From: Alkalinema sp. CACIAM 70d
Lineage (GTDB): Bacteria; Cyanobacteriota; Cyanobacteriia; Leptolyngbyales; Leptolyngbyaceae
DNA: 64,000 bases
Assembly: GCA_002148405.1 (NCBI GenBank)
Contig: MUGG01000018.1
Span: 59,087 to 123,086, forward strand
Direction: 5' to 3'
How positions within the stretch are numbered: the first letter of the stretch is position 1; each line of letters opens with the position of its first letter. The translations under genes and the position numbers were made by a program. The notes under the pieces are model-generated. The model saw only the letters and a list, made by a program, of their open reading frames with translations. It was not told the origin of the DNA and made no database searches. Positions 9,501 to 16,956 of this stretch are shown piece after piece.

Positions 9501-10340
9501 GTTCTCTTAGTTGAAGACAGCCCGATTAACCAAAAAGTGGCTTTAAACCAACTCAAGTCCTTTGGGCAAACTGCGGATGTTGCAGGGAATGGGCAAGAGG
9601 CCGTAGAACTGTTTCAAAAAATTCACTACGACATTATTTTGATGGATTGTCAGATGCCAATTATGGATGGCTATACGGCAACCCAAACGATTCGACAAAT
9701 GGGAGAATCGGGTAAAGCCGTTACCATTATTGCCCTGACAGCCAATGCCATGCCTGAAGATCGAGCCAAGGTGATCGAAGTCGGCATGGATGACTATCTC
9801 AGTAAACCCGTCCGCAAAGAAGAACTGGCCCGTAAGATTCATGAATGGGGCGAGATTATTGCTCAACGGGCAGCGGATCAAGCGGCTTTGATCGCAGATG
9901 GCACGAGCGCAAGTGGCACGATCGCACCGTCTATCAACTCCGATAGACCCACCGATTCAATGCCTCCAACCATCCCCAAATTGGAAGAATTAGTCGATTT
10001 AGTGTACTTGGAAGATGTGACCCAGGGCAACGACGCAATGATTGCCGAATTTCTCCAAGAAGTCTTGGCCCTTCTGCCTAATAAACTCGAGGAACTGAAG
10101 GAAGCTATTCAACAGCAGCAACCCACAGAGATCGTGCAGCATGCCCATTACATCAAGAGTAGTTGCGCCTGTACAGGAGTTACAGCATTAGCCGTGATTG
10201 CAACGGAAATCGAAATGCAAGCTAAGGAAAACCCCACAGCGGCCTTTGGTCATCTTATCCAAGCTTTAGAGACTCGCCTCTCCCAGTTCCAACAAAGTAT
10301 GAGCCAATGGCAGCAGGAAAATTTTTACACAGCCGCCTAA
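6537..10340 (+). CDS. Hybrid sensor histidine kinase with PAS, GAF, two receiver domains and HPt
   Basis: The protein has 1267 residues. Order of domains: membrane segment about 43-63, a helical extracytoplasmic region resembling CHASE3, membrane segment about 219-242, PAS about 255-380, GAF about 400-545, a coiled coil, HisKA with phospho-acceptor H598 ([10 protein letters not shown]), HATPase_c with the DTGIGIP and GGTGLGL boxes, receiver 1 (D891), receiver 2 (D1037, [12 protein letters not shown]) and a C-terminal HPt with H1204 (AHYIKSS). It can therefore run a full phosphorelay within one chain. The GAF domain carries a Cys-His pair (C487-H488) where phytochrome-like GAFs attach bilin. 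Receiver 1 is divergent: the acidic pocket reads DNN. No partner regulator lies next to it. Confidence 0.92.
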   Translation: MSSLSPRKIQPGSIVPADATVVTPSEIKPNSGSPKRLKFWRRFSACLGFAVISFSCMSTLIYRETRNSVDRTQALMNQYMIADQTDAILLAIQNLETARYRYALLGKVDDQKAVDKTIAQIVDQLSSLRQRLIDKQTSPHQQELDKLQQFFSQEMVATQTMIAIRQFQGSAAATRYLSENRFRDHYELLLEIIKTIEQREARNLQAWISWEQHESSNTVIGVLVSLIVTFFLLLLGFYLVYREIFKRRNTENTLEQERDFINTILNTAGALVMVLDPQGRIITFNRECERVTHYLAEEVCGHTFGEFFIVPEEAEVIVSEFAQLVSGELDATYEIYQVLTKEKERRWVSWSTTVLKNARNEIEYVIATGIDITDQKRTEEKVKHQAQRDKLLADITLNIRQSLDLPDILNTTAAEVREFLQADRVIVYQFHPTWDGKIVVEAVNPEWKSLLGIYIQDLWFQTGNWQLYQDGRIQAINDLETADVSDCHRDVLKAFQVKACLVVPILTNQKLWGLLVAHQCSEARHWKPVDVEFLQQLSNQVGVAIAQSDLLDQAIEQQQALKEKNQALEQAQRSAEVARKLAEEATQVKSSFLATMSHEIRTPMNAVIGMTGLLLDTQLDIQQRDFVETIRTSGENLLALLNDILDFSKLEANEMQLEVLEFDPVTCIEEVADLLANTAAKKGLNLATLISPHLPKRVLGDVSRLRQVLTNLVGNAIKFTAQGEVVLFANVITEKADGVTIEFAVTDTGIGIPEEAQAKLFEPFSQVDASITRRYGGTGLGLAICKQIVERMGGTLGIKSEVSKGSRFWLRIPLKVAQSNENESDQPLVLTRVPALKLLIIDNNSTNRAVIQQQTAHWGLVIEEADSWQTGLQQLRQQAQQQQPYDVAIVDLQLQGISPHYLSQQWVKFPELSQTAMIVQTSLTQQHEIKTLKQLGLPFYLVKPVKQSRLLDCLMAAINQFSEHPTMTSLAPITPPQPSLNPPQYKLKVLLVEDSPINQKVALNQLKSFGQTADVAGNGQEAVELFQKIHYDIILMDCQMPIMDGYTATQTIRQMGESGKAVTIIALTANAMPEDRAKVIEVGMDDYLSKPVRKEELARKIHEWGEIIAQRAADQAALIADGTSASGTIAPSINSDRPTDSMPPTIPKLEELVDLVYLEDVTQGNDAMIAEFLQEVLALLPNKLEELKEAIQQQQPTEIVQHAHYIKSSCACTGVTALAVIATEIEMQAKENPTAAFGHLIQALETRLSQFQQSMSQWQQENFYTAA

Positions 10341-10381
10341 TCCCAGCAACGCCTAATCCTAGCAACGCCTAATCCTAGCAA
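10334..10381. repeat. Tandem repeat, 3 x 16 bp
   Basis: Three copies of CGCCTAATCCTAGCAA (first copy with one change) start at 10334, 10350 and 10366. The stop codon of the hybrid kinase (10338-10340) lies in the first copy, so the duplication extended the 3' end without changing the protein. Confidence 0.9.
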
Positions 10382-10395
10382 CGATAGTCCCCTGC

Positions 10396-11277
10396 CTATT
10401 TTTCAATAAACACTAAATCTTCCGGCTGCACCGTTAACCGTAGCCAGTTGTCCTTCACTTCGAGGAGACGATCGAGGCTCGTTTGTTCTCCCGTAGTGGG
10501 AAGAATGACCCGATCGTTAATGGCCCGGAGATAAGCTTGAACTCCTGCCAATCCGAGTGCATTGGTCTCCGTTAACCAATAACTGGCTAACCGACGAAAT
10601 AACTTGGGTAAAATCACGGCTGCATGGGTCAGGGTATAGAGACTTTCTAGTTGAAAGCCTTGACAGGTCACATCCTCCGTCCATAGACCCACCTGGTTCA
10701 GTCGTGCCTGCCGTGCCGTTAAAATCAAAGCCTCCCGTAATGCTGGATACAGCTTGGAATAGATCGTGGGATAGGCTAGTCCAGTAGCCAATAGGTCATG
10801 GTTCGCACTCGCAGTCAGCCAATCGGCTTCTACTTGGATCCAAGTACCACTGGGCTGGGTGAGGGTCTGAGGCGATCGTCCTGCAAAGGCAAAGGCGATC
10901 GCGCGACCATTGCGATCGGCAAACCGCGTCAGAATGTAGCCGGGTAACATGGCTGGCTCAGCCCCTGTAATTGTTTTGTCTAGACGGCGTTGGATGGTCT
11001 GGAGATCAAATCCTAGGAAGGCCAAGAGGCGATCGGCGGCGGCATTGCCCCAATATTCGGGTTGGTGGAGTCGCATCCCTACCCCCGGTACCGAAAAGTG
11101 GGTTTCCAAGCTATCGATCGCATCAAGTCGGAGTTGCACCCCCCCCAGGCGGTTAGGACGAACACGACCTCGCACCTGTTTCCAGAGCATAGGATTGTGG
11201 GGGATAAAGCGAATAGAATCACCATCAGGAGCCGCATTGAGGATAGAAAACATCCCTTCAAGTAAGAGCATCGGCAT
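10396..11277 (-). CDS. Staphylococcal nuclease-like (thermonuclease family) protein
   Basis: This 293-residue protein has an SNase OB-fold pattern: DGDSIRF near the N-terminus, VQLRLDAIDSLETHF (where SNases bind calcium and begin the active site), and the late helix TIYSKLYPALREALILTARQARLNQVGLW. The domain is interrupted by a longer insert than in classical nucleases, and about 80 extra C-terminal residues follow. Family members are secreted or intracellular sugar-nonspecific nucleases. No signal peptide is visible here, and the arginine pattern is only partly kept, so activity is uncertain. Confidence 0.7.
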   Translation of the reverse strand: MPMLLLEGMFSILNAAPDGDSIRFIPHNPMLWKQVRGRVRPNRLGGVQLRLDAIDSLETHFSVPGVGMRLHQPEYWGNAAADRLLAFLGFDLQTIQRRLDKTITGAEPAMLPGYILTRFADRNGRAIAFAFAGRSPQTLTQPSGTWIQVEADWLTASANHDLLATGLAYPTIYSKLYPALREALILTARQARLNQVGLWTEDVTCQGFQLESLYTLTHAAVILPKLFRRLASYWLTETNALGLAGVQAYLRAINDRVILPTTGEQTSLDRLLEVKDNWLRLTVQPEDLVFIEK

Positions 11278-11606
11278 GGTCGAATATCCCGTGGTGAGCC
11301 ATTGGAGTAAGAGTGAGTCAGCAACTGGTCAACCCCCAATCAACTAGGGTAAGCTAAACTCAAGCCCGATCCCCCAAATTACGCCTTGAAGATAGACTTT
11401 TTAATAGACGTTTGAACCAAGACTCCTTACACCTGCTTTTGAATACGAATCTTTGAAGGATTTGGCAATCACTGGGGCCCGATCGTCCATGCAGTGATAG
11501 TCTTTCCCCAGGATGGGTGCAGCTCCTGCGGTTTTCTATTTAATTTTGTCATTCAATTCTCTAAACCCCTAACTTAACTCTGCCATCGTCTCCCCTAAAT
11601 AATTCT
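11278..11606. other. Divergent intergenic region
   Basis: The 329 bases separate the leftward SNase-like gene from the rightward rsmB and should contain both promoters. No repeat, RNA or ORF was recognised. Confidence 0.5.
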
Positions 11607-12970
11607 GTGATTTTTAATGCCCGTCAGTTAGCGCTACTGGCGCTGAAACAAATTCATCAACAAAGCGCCTATGCGGATTTTGCGATCGATCGTTGCCTCA
11701 GCCGAAACCCACTGAACGATCGCGATCGACGCCTTTTTACCGAACTCGTCTATGGCATTGTGCGGCGGCAACGCACCTTGGATGCCATCATCGATCGGCT
11801 TGCCAAAAAATCTTCCACCCAACAACCCCTAGATTTGCGGCTGCTCCTCCAGTTGGGACTCTATCAACTTTTGTTTCTCCAACAAATTCCCGTTTCTGCA
11901 ACGATTCACACTACGGTTGAACTGACGAAATCTCAGCGCTTGGCGGGCTTGGCGGGCTTTGTGAATGCCCTGCTGCGGGCAGCCCATCGCCTCATCCAAA
12001 CGAATCCCACTGATCCGATCGCCATACTCCTTCCAGAACTGGGACAAGATCCCGCCAGTTTAGGTATTCGCTATAGCTATCCTGACTGGATTGTCCAGGT
12101 TTATCTCGATCAATTTGGACTGGAGGCGACCCAAAAACTCTGTGAGTGGATGAATCACCCCCCCACCTAGACCTGCGGGTGAATACTTTAAAAACCTCCC
12201 TAACACCCCTAGCCACTGCCATGGCCGCCGTGGGCATTCATACCAGTCGAGTAGCATCCTTGCCCCAATGTTTGCGCCTATCCCAGCGTTCCGGTGCCAT
12301 CAAGGATCTGCCGGGATTTTCAGAAGGTGGCTGGATTGTACAGGATGCCAGTGCGCAGTTAGTGAGTTATCTCGTTGATCCACAACCGGGTGAGGTGATT
12401 GTGGATGCCTGTGCCGCGCCCGGTGGCAAAACCTTGCATCTGGCGGAGTTGATGCACGATCGCGGCACCGTTTACGCCTGCGATCGCACCGCATCACGGT
12501 TAAAGAAACTGCAACAAAACCTTGAACGCCTCGATCTGCATAGCATCAAAATTGTAGAAGGCGACGCCCGATCACTGACTCAATTTGTTAATCAATGCGA
12601 TCGCGTCCTTGTCGATGCACCCTGCTCCGGATTGGGAACCCTGCACCGCCACGCCGATGCCCGCTGGCGACAAACACCTGAATCGGTTCAACAGCTCGCA
12701 CAATTGCAACAGGAAATTCTGACCCAGGCCGCCACTTGGGTGAAGCCGGGAGGTATTTTGGTCTATTCCACCTGCACTTTGCATCCCCAGGAAAATGAGC
12801 AAGTGGTCGAAACTTTTTTGGCAAACCATCGATCGTGGCAGATTGACCTCCCCCCCTCGGAAAATGCAGCTTCCAGCTTAGTTTCGCCAGCGGGTTGGAT
12901 TAAAGTACTGCCCCATGAACAGGATATGGATGGCTTTTTTATGGTGAGATTACGCAAGAGCGAGATTTGA
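11607..12970 (+). pseudogene. rsmB: rsmB, 16S rRNA m5C967 methyltransferase, broken by a 1-base frameshift
   Basis: Two overlapping frames together make one RsmB of about 453 residues. Frame 1 (11607-12170) is the NusB-like RNA-binding half and stops after CEWMNHPPT. The frame entered at 12146 continues with HLDLRVNTLKTS and the SAM-dependent methyltransferase half: DACAAPGGKT, DAPCSGLG (catalytic Cys) and YSTCTLHPQEN. The break sits at a run of seven C (12158-12164); one additional C restores a perfect WMNHPPHLDLRVN junction. RsmB methylates C967 of 16S rRNA using SAM. The lesion could be a sequencing error, a real mutation, or slippage on the C run. Confidence 0.9.
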
Positions 12971-13109
12971 CGGCATCGGGAATCGCAGATCAGGGAATCG
13001 CAGATTCGGGAAAGTCTGATGCAAAAAGTGCGACTTTAGAAGCGTGAGACTTAAGAAAGGTTAAAAGTTCGGGGGAGTCAGGACAAAGGGCGTTAGAAAG
13101 AAAAGGTGA

Positions 13110-13553
13110 ATGAGGGCCTCGTCTATGATGACCAAAACCGATACGAAAACGCTGATAAAAATCCTCATCGGAGCAGCGTGGCTGGATGGCGTCATTCAAA
13201 TTGAAGAACGGGAATACCTGATGCGCATCGCCCGCGAGCAGGGGCTAGAACAGGATAAAGAAATTTATCCCCTCCTGCACGAGTTGCGATCGGTGTCTGC
13301 CCAAGAGTGCTATGACTGGATTTGGCAATATCTTGGAAAAGATCCCACCGCTGAAGATTGCCACCGTTTGATTGAAGCGATTAGTGCTTTGATTTATAGC
13401 GATGGTACCGTTGCTAACGAAGAAGCCAAATTACTCACTCAGTTACAAACGATCGAACTCCATTGCGAAGAGGGCACTTGCTCTCGAAATAGTGTGTTGG
13501 ATATGGTTCGCAAGGTTTATTCTCGCTGGGTTGCGGTGGTGGATGGGCACTAA
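13110..13553 (+). CDS. TerB-like (tellurite resistance TerB family) protein
   Basis: This 147-residue, all-helical protein has the TerB/DjlA-type pattern of two repeated halves. The first is IGAAWLDGVIQIEEREYL, the second ALIYSDGTVANEEAKLL, both with the D-G-x-(I/V)-x-x-x-E signature seen in TerB metal-binding domains. Cyanobacterial single-domain TerB proteins have no assigned role. AGAAAAGGTGA precedes ATG 13110; ATG 13125 is also possible. A strong terminator follows at 13609. Confidence 0.75.
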   Translation: MRASSMMTKTDTKTLIKILIGAAWLDGVIQIEEREYLMRIAREQGLEQDKEIYPLLHELRSVSAQECYDWIWQYLGKDPTAEDCHRLIEAISALIYSDGTVANEEAKLLTQLQTIELHCEEGTCSRNSVLDMVRKVYSRWVAVVDGH

Positions 13554-13608
13554 GTGGATAGGCACTGAATCGCTTTCAGAAAATTACCGCTTCAAAACAC
13601 CCGAAACT

Positions 13609-13640
13609 AAAAAAGGCACAGGAGTTCCTGCGCCTTTTTT
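13609..13640 (+). terminator. Rho-independent terminator after the TerB-like gene
   Basis: AAAAAAGGCaCAGG pairs with CCTGcGCCTTTTTT around a four-base loop. The stem is symmetric with A and T tracts on both sides, so it may stop transcription in both directions. Confidence 0.85.
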
Positions 13641-13760
13641 AGTCATTCTTAGTTAGTCATTCTTAGGGCGTCTTAACCTCACCTATCTTGGGATTCGAAG
13701 CTTAATTTAAGGAATTACCTTCGGTGCTAACTTCTTCTTCCAATAAGACGCTTCTATTCA

Positions 13761-13991
13761 CTAAGATTTTTCCGCAGCGGGAGCATCGGAGGGGGAAGAT
13801 TCCAGGTTGATTTCTGGGATAAAACTCGGACGATCGCGATCTTCCCAACCCACGGGGCGTTTGGAGTTATACCAAGCAATTACACCTAATACGCCCGCTG
13901 CTAAAGCCCCGATCGCATAGACGCCATTGAATAACCAGAGATACAATTCGCCGCCGCGTACCGCCGGATTGGTTAGGAGATAGGTCATCAT
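13761..13991 (-). CDS. Small single-span membrane protein, probably photosynthesis-associated
   Basis: This 76-residue protein has a lumenal or periplasmic N-terminus, one hydrophobic helix (YLWLFNGVYAIGALAAGVLG, about residues 17-37), then AWYNSKRPVGWEDRDRPSFIPEI and an acidic Ser/Ala-rich tail. The WYNSKRPVGWEDxxRPSFIPEI block looks strongly constrained, and I believe similar short proteins occur across cyanobacteria, but I cannot assign it to a named photosystem subunit. It is divergent from the 2OG oxygenase gene, about 100 bases apart. Confidence 0.7.
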   Translation of the reverse strand: MMTYLLTNPAVRGGELYLWLFNGVYAIGALAAGVLGVIAWYNSKRPVGWEDRDRPSFIPEINLESSPSDAPAAEKS

Positions 13992-14091
13992 GGATCTGTC
14001 CTCAAGAGAAAGTGCTTTGCTTTAATTACTCGAATCTTAACATATTGTTACATTACCCCAGAGTGGGAACACCTGCCCAAAAGGAGTCGAG

Positions 14092-15075
14092 ATGACCGAT
14101 CCAAACCTGTCGTTTGATTCCCAAGGCGATCGCGCCCACGATTTGACCAGGGCTGAGCAAACGATTCCAGTCGTTGATTTACAGGATTTTCTGGTAGGAA
14201 GCTCGGCGCAGCAGCAACGGTTTGTCGAGACGATGGGCAAAGCGCTGGAAGAAATTGGTTTTTTTGCCCTCGTCAACCACGGGATCGATCGAGCCTTAGT
14301 TCAATCCGCCTATCAAGTCGCCCAGGCATTTTTTGCTTTACCCGAAGAGATTAAGTTGACCTATGAGGATCGATCGCTCAACGGTCAACGGGGCTTTACT
14401 CGATTTGGACAGGAACATGCTAAGGATCAGGCCGCACCAGACTTGAAGGAATTTTGGCATGTGGGTCGGGACGATCGGTTAATCAATCCCCGGCCCCAAG
14501 AGATCCCCGCTTTTCACGGCACCATGCAGCGGTTATACGAACAGTTGGAGCATTGTGCGGCGCAATTGTTGGAAGCCTGTGCCCTGTATCTAGGCGAGCC
14601 ACGCAATTTGCTGCGGGAAATGATCGTAGACGGCGACACGATTCTACGGGTCATTCACTATCCCCCCATTCCCGTCGATCGTGATTCTGCCAGTGTCCGA
14701 TCGGCTCCCCACGAGGATATTAACTTAATCACCTTACTCTGCGAAGCGACAGCGGCGGGTTTGGAGATTCAGCGACGAGATGGATCCTGGCTAGCGATCG
14801 CGGCTTGTCCGGGGCAAATCATTGTAGACAGTGGCGATATGCTGCAATGGTTAACCAATGGGCGGCTACGCAGCACCACCCACCGAGTCAGCAATCCTGC
14901 CAATCCCCAAACCGCGCGATTTTCCATGCCGTTTTTCGTACATCCCCGACCCGAAGTGGATCTCACTCCGTTGCCCGGTTGTATCGCTGCCACCGGGGGA
15001 AAGGCAAAGTTTCCACCCACTACTGCAAAAGCCTACTTACAGCAACGCCTTCAGGAAATTGGCTTGGCAGGTTGA
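14092..15075 (+). CDS. Isopenicillin N synthase-like 2-oxoglutarate/Fe(II) oxygenase
   Basis: This 327-residue protein has the DIOX_N segment (IPVVDLQDFL; GFFALVNHGID) followed by the jelly-roll oxygenase core. The Fe(II) triad is H207 and D209 (PHEDINLIT) and H264 (THRVSNP); R276-x-S278 would bind 2-oxoglutarate. Such enzymes hydroxylate or cyclise small molecules, as in plant hormone and antibiotic pathways. The substrate in cyanobacteria is unknown, and no biosynthetic neighbour points to one. GGAG lies before the ATG. Confidence 0.85.
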   Translation: MTDPNLSFDSQGDRAHDLTRAEQTIPVVDLQDFLVGSSAQQQRFVETMGKALEEIGFFALVNHGIDRALVQSAYQVAQAFFALPEEIKLTYEDRSLNGQRGFTRFGQEHAKDQAAPDLKEFWHVGRDDRLINPRPQEIPAFHGTMQRLYEQLEHCAAQLLEACALYLGEPRNLLREMIVDGDTILRVIHYPPIPVDRDSASVRSAPHEDINLITLLCEATAAGLEIQRRDGSWLAIAACPGQIIVDSGDMLQWLTNGRLRSTTHRVSNPANPQTARFSMPFFVHPRPEVDLTPLPGCIAATGGKAKFPPTTAKAYLQQRLQEIGLAG

Positions 15076-15213
15076 TGGCTCAGCAGGATGATTGGCACAG
15101 TGAGCTGGTTTAGCTGACTAAAGCTAGCAGGCTGCACGTTGCATGTAACGTATTCGATCGCCCTAGCCCAGCTTTTAAAGAACGTAGGCGCAGATAGACT
15201 GATGGGCGTAACC

Positions 15214-15309
15214 TCAACCCCCTGCGGCGAATACAGCCATAATGGCCACGGAAAGCAATAGCCCTGGCATGAGCATCAGAATTAGCATAAACAGATCATG
15301 GGTCGTCAT
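15214..15309 (-). CDS. Candidate 31-residue hydrophobic small protein
   Basis: From ATG at 15309 to TGA at 15214 the frame encodes MTTHDLFMLILMLMPGLL and continues as a single hydrophobic span ending AVFAAGG. Its size and composition recall the tiny single-helix subunits of thylakoid complexes (PsbM, PsaM, PetL classes), but it matches none I know. There is no strong ribosome binding site (GGTAAGCTGCC before ATG). It lies alone in a 420-base gap between rightward genes, on the opposite strand. Confidence 0.4.
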   Translation of the reverse strand: MTTHDLFMLILMLMPGLLLSVAIMAVFAAGG

Positions 15310-15498
15310 GGCAGCTTACCAACTCAAACTATTGAACTCAGACGATTGAACTCAGGCAATTTAACTTAATAATGTTCAACTCGAACTGTAGAAAAATACA
15401 GCTCGCGATGCTTCGATCGTTTACTCCATGGTAGATAAACTAGAATGACTGCGCATCGGGCAAGTCTTGAAAAAACTTGAAGATTTGAGATCCCTCCT

Positions 15499-15858
15499 AT
15501 GAATCGATTTTCCTTTGATAATGTCCAGCGCCGAGATCTAATCACTGCTCTTTCCCTCTGGGTCGTAGCGGAACTGGTGGGATTGCTGATTTTTCCGGCC
15601 CTCGGCGTAATCAATCCAGGGCCAAAGCTGAAAACTTGGTTTACCCTCAGTATTCCTTTGGGATTAGCTGGCTCGTTGATTATTGCCATGAGTTCCCGCT
15701 GGATGGCTCTCAATAATGAGCAAGCGCCAGGTAGTGCAAAAACTTTAATGGGATGGTTAGGGCAAGCCAGCGGCTGGATCGGCCTGATGGGCGTTCTCTA
15801 CCCGATGATCATGGCTTGTATAGAGTTTTTTACAAACTTAAAACTGAATCAATCATAG
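15499..15858 (+). CDS. Four-helix membrane protein of unknown function
   Basis: This 119-residue protein has about four hydrophobic stretches: LITALSLWVVAELVGLLIF, FTLSIPLGLAGSLIIAMSS, TLMGWLGQASGWIGLMGV and a short final one. I do not recognise a family. It ends only 8 bases before the start of the DUF1802 gene, so the two are probably co-transcribed. Location is probably the plasma or thylakoid membrane. Confidence 0.65.
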   Translation: MNRFSFDNVQRRDLITALSLWVVAELVGLLIFPALGVINPGPKLKTWFTLSIPLGLAGSLIIAMSSRWMALNNEQAPGSAKTLMGWLGQASGWIGLMGVLYPMIMACIEFFTNLKLNQS

Positions 15859-15866
15859 GAATCTTC

Positions 15867-16481
15867 ATGGGCAATCAACTCGACATAGCCCTCAAAGAGT
15901 GGTCAGTAGCAATCTCAGCTTTGGAGGCTGGGGAAACCATCATGCTGTTACGCAAAGGAGGCATTCGAGAAGTGGGGGGACGATTTACCGTCGCCCACGA
16001 TCGGGTGCTCCTGTATCCCACCTACGAGCACCAACGGACAGAATTACTCAAGCCCCCCTACCGTTGCAAAGTGGAACTCGTTGCCTCCGGCTGGCACCCA
16101 GCGGTGATCCCCATCAGTTCCTGGGCTCAGATTACCGATGTCATCGAAGTGACGGAACAATCTGCCTTAGATGCATTGCTCCCGCTGCATATTTGGAATG
16201 ATTTATTTGCGGCGGAACGATTTCGCTGGAAGCCGCGATCGCCTCTCTATGTGCTGCTGTTGCGGGTGTTTCGGTTGGTAAAGCCTGTGATGATTCCCTA
16301 CCAGGACAGCTATGGCGGCTGTCGATCGTGGATTGAGCTAGACCCGTCGATCGACCTCACTGAGTCTAAGCCTGTGCTGGCCGATCAGAACTATGCCGCC
16401 CAGGTGGAGGAAATCTATCGTCGAGTGGGACAGGAAGCCCATCACGTTGGCTCTCAAAGCCATCAAGAAAATAATGCTTGA
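15867..16481 (+). CDS. DUF1802 family protein
   Basis: The protein is 204 residues from ATG 15867, chosen because AGGA lies 7 bases upstream and the sequence begins with the family signature ALKEWSVAISALEAGETIMLLRKGG when read from residue 7. The HDRVLLYPTYEHQR block is also typical. DUF1802 is widespread in cyanobacteria; its function is unknown. A longer frame from 15753 overlaps the upstream membrane-protein gene and is unlikely. The stop codon overlaps a possible -35 element for the following aromatic leader region. Confidence 0.8.
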   Translation: MGNQLDIALKEWSVAISALEAGETIMLLRKGGIREVGGRFTVAHDRVLLYPTYEHQRTELLKPPYRCKVELVASGWHPAVIPISSWAQITDVIEVTEQSALDALLPLHIWNDLFAAERFRWKPRSPLYVLLLRVFRLVKPVMIPYQDSYGGCRSWIELDPSIDLTESKPVLADQNYAAQVEEIYRRVGQEAHHVGSQSHQENNA

Positions 16482-16556
16482 CGAATCCGGAATTTCTTTG
16501 TTAAGGTCTGAAGTAATCAACATACAGAAACAAACCACTTAGTCAGCAGTAAGGTT

Positions 16557-16613
16557 ATGTTTACTCAAAGTTTTTCCTTTTACTTTTGGTACAGCCCGGT
16601 TCGCCAGTCTTAG
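16557..16613 (+). CDS. Aromatic leader peptide 1 (18 residues)
   Basis: ATG 16557 to TAG 16611-16613 encodes MFTQSFSFYFWYSPVRQS: four Phe, two Tyr and one Trp, with five consecutive aromatic residues. This composition is that of a regulatory leader peptide whose translation senses charged aromatic tRNAs. Its final codons, from CCG to the stop, form the 5' arm of an antiterminator hairpin. AAGG just precedes the ATG at short spacing. It is the first of two such peptides before DAHP synthase. Confidence 0.8.
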   Translation: MFTQSFSFYFWYSPVRQS

Positions 16614-16668
16614 CAGCTTTGCACTAAGAGACTGAGTGAACCGTAGGTGCTGACATCTACGGTTTTTT
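16597..16668 (+). promoter_or_regulatory. Attenuator 1: competing antiterminator and terminator
   Basis: Antiterminator: CGGTTC (16597-16602) with GAACCG (16638-16643), and CAGTCTTAG (16605-16613) with CTAAGAGACTG (16624-16634, two-base bulge). Terminator: AACCGTAG (16639-16646) with CTACGGTT (16657-16664), then six T at 16663-16668. The AACCG stretch is used by both, so they are mutually exclusive. A ribosome reaching the stop covers the antiterminator 5' arm and favours termination; stalling at aromatic codons leaves it free. Confidence 0.82.
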
Positions 16669-16729
16669 AATTCCTTAAATCTTGTTTGTTTTCTTTTGTT
16701 CTAGAAGTTCTCACAGTAGATTTCCCAAA

Positions 16730-16795
16730 ATGTTAAACCTGCAATCTTGGTTTTATGGCTTTTACTTTTTCTGGTACGCGAGGCGTTCCGGTTAA
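16730..16795 (+). CDS. Aromatic leader peptide 2 (21 residues)
   Basis: ATG 16730 to TAA 16793-16795 encodes MLNLQSWFYGFYFFWYARRS plus a final Gly: four Phe, three Tyr and two Trp in ten positions. As with leader 1, the last codons (AGG CGT TCC GGT TAA) are the 5' arm of a hairpin that competes with a terminator. There is no strong Shine-Dalgarno motif upstream, which is common in cyanobacteria. It lies 161 bases before the DAHP synthase start. Confidence 0.82.
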   Translation: MLNLQSWFYGFYFFWYARRSG

Positions 16796-16864
16796 GCCAT
16801 CTTGCCAAGATGAGACTTCTAACCAACCCCGGAACGCCCACTCAAAAAGGCTTCCGGGGTTTTT
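16782..16864 (+). promoter_or_regulatory. Attenuator 2: competing antiterminator and terminator
   Basis: GGCGTTCCGG (16782-16791), inside the leader, pairs perfectly with CCGGAACGCC (16829-16838). The terminator uses the same 3' arm: ACCCCGGA (16826-16833) with TCCGGGGT (16853-16860) plus GCC/GGC at its top, followed by TTTTT (16860-16864). A small nested hairpin CATCTT-GCC-AAGATG (16798-16812) sits in the antiterminator loop. Confidence 0.85.
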
Positions 16865-16956
16865 AAATATCTACTTTTTCAATTACTAATTCTGCCCACT
16901 GACTGATCAACCTGTCTCAGTAATTCATTCAAGTAAACCATTCAAGGAGTCATCCC

